DNA from: Verrucomicrobiota bacterium | GTDB lineage: Bacteria > Verrucomicrobiota > Verrucomicrobiia > Chthoniobacterales > Chthoniobacteraceae | NCBI GenBank assembly: GCA_009885995.1 | Contig: VFJQ01000074.1 | Location: 1 to 64,000, forward strand | Direction of reading: 5' to 3' | DNA length: 64,000 nucleotides | Shown: positions 63,204-64,000 of the stretch, one piece after another | Layout of the letters: each line of letters opens with the position of its first letter | Numbering within the stretch: position 1 is the stretch's first letter | The notes under the pieces: model-generated | The model's input: only the letters and a program-made list of their open reading frames with translations | Database searches by the model: none | Told to the model about the DNA's origin: nothing | Program-made: the position numbers and the translations under genes

Positions 63204-64000
63204 TCAGCTCACCGCACTTTTCACCAGGCGCAGGATCACGTCTTCCCATGTGACGATACCGATCGGCTTCCCGTCGGGGTCGAGGACAGCGGCCATGCTG
63301 GTGCGGGCGGCGCGGAGTTTGTGGAGGACGGTGAAGGCAGATTCGTTCGGCGCGAGCTTCACAATCCGGCGCTGGATCGCCTCGGAGGGGCCGGAGCGGC
63401 GGTCGCTCAGCGCGACGTCGAGCAGGTTCACGATGCCGGTGAATGCGCCGGCCTCGGTGAGCACAGGCCAGCGATCGAGTCCGGTCTCGCGAGCACGCGC
63501 GATCAGCTCGGCGAGGTCGGCCTTCGCCGGAATCGCTTTCACGTTCTCGATCGGCAGCATCACATCGCGCGCGGTCACGGCGCGAAAATCGACGACGCCG
63601 TGGATCATCTTGCGCTCGACGTGGCTGAGCGAGCCGGCGCGCTCGGTCTCGATGGTGAGGTATTTGAAATCCTCGCGCGCGACGAAGAGCTTTACCGCGC
63701 CGTCCGATCCGCTGCCAAGGAGGCGCGTGAGCCCGTGGCCGACGGCGTGCATGGGAGTGAGCAGCAGATTAACCAAGCGTAGAGGCTCGGCGAGCAAAGC
63801 AAGCGCGCGATACGGGAAACGGCGGAAGAGCGACTTCGGCAGCAACTCGACACCGAGCAGATAGACCGGCAGCGCGACGGCAAGCGTGACGAGGTAACCC
63901 ACGCTGCCGAGGCGCGCGACGATCTCGCGCGCGGTGAGCGTGACGGCGAAGATGTTCGCGAGATTCGTGACGATGAGGACGGTCACGAGCAATTCGCCCG
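63204..64000 (-). CDS. CNNM/CBS-domain membrane protein (HlyC/CorC type), partial
   Basis: Continues past the right edge; the visible part begins GELLVTVLIVTNLANIFAVT. A DUF21/CNNM membrane region (VTLAVALPVYLLGVELLPKS) precedes two CBS domains: RDVMLPIENVKAIPAKADLA with DRWPVLTEAGAFTGIVNLLD, and APNESAFTVLHKLRAARTSM with DPDGKPIGIVTWEDVILRLV. Members are implicated in magnesium or cobalt efflux. No CorC_HlyC C-terminal domain follows. The N-terminal first helix lies outside the window. Confidence 0.85.
   Translation of the reverse strand, partial: GELLVTVLIVTNLANIFAVTLTAREIVARLGSVGYLVTLAVALPVYLLGVELLPKSLFRRFPYRALALLAEPLRLVNLLLTPMHAVGHGLTRLLGSGSDGAVKLFVAREDFKYLTIETERAGSLSHVERKMIHGVVDFRAVTARDVMLPIENVKAIPAKADLAELIARARETGLDRWPVLTEAGAFTGIVNLLDVALSDRRSGPSEAIQRRIVKLAPNESAFTVLHKLRAARTSMAAVLDPDGKPIGIVTWEDVILRLVKSAVS

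Noticed and set aside
1-64000. tRNA, rRNA or known riboswitch genes
   Set aside because: No segment with the expected conserved cores or clover-leaf ends was recognised on either strand.

Overview
The window is a high-GC chromosomal segment, most likely from a member of the Verrucomicrobiota (PVC superphylum). This is inferred from gene content: a GreA-type factor carrying a very long N-terminal extension (the architecture I know from Chlamydiae and Verrucomicrobia), a giant passenger protein with autotransporter-associated beta-strand repeats that ends in a PEP-CTERM signal, PQQ-type propeller and NHL-repeat secreted proteins, and many small twin-hairpin repeats. No rRNA or tRNA gene and no CRISPR array was found.

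Layout. 1-1,312: an IS1182-type transposase running off the left edge, next to a decayed collagen-like gene. 1,355-4,822: a divergent pair, a secreted PQQ-like propeller protein and a DsbD-type thiol reductase. 4,819-9,940: a bufferin-type cluster. An ECF sigma factor and zinc-finger anti-sigma face a type II NADH dehydrogenase, a DoxX membrane protein, a six-cysteine precursor peptide (BufA-like), the DUF692/MNIO oxidase that would modify it (BufB-like) and its DUF2063 partner (BufC-like). 9,971-21,876: a 3,334-residue PEP-CTERM protein whose stop codon overlaps the start of a YjhG/YagF-type dehydratase. 21,877-27,376: a mixture of small secreted, metabolic and hypothetical genes, with a second copy of the decayed collagen-like gene and a 162-bp inverted-repeat element.

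27,564-33,227 is the most unusual region. It holds the front of a type I restriction hsdM and the tail of hsdR, both peppered with short palindromic elements. Eight hsdM insertions keep the reading frame, and the simple ones are exactly 63 bp. Their stems differ from copy to copy but stay complementary. The middle of the restriction locus is missing, and a lower-GC gene for an FAD-oxidoreductase/sulfatase fusion lies in the gap. 33,228-36,850: tandem 22-bp repeats, several twin-hairpin repeats and small genes.

36,853-42,947: a hybrid histidine kinase, long GreA and UvrB. 43,032-50,935: the phosphate-starvation block phoU-pstB-pstA-pstC-pstS plus a porin, all leftward, with three matching candidate Pho boxes (GTCAC-N5-CGTAACA) upstream of the porin, pstS and phoU. 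51,092-57,822: a tripartite RND efflux operon with 4-nt overlaps and a ChrA-type transporter. 57,922-63,196: a tightly overlapping DUF58/von Willebrand cluster. 63,204-64,000: a CNNM/CBS membrane protein running off the right edge.

Assignments rest on reading translated sequence and motifs only. No database search was possible, so family names are recognition-based and functions of PEP-CTERM, DUF and hypothetical proteins are inferred.
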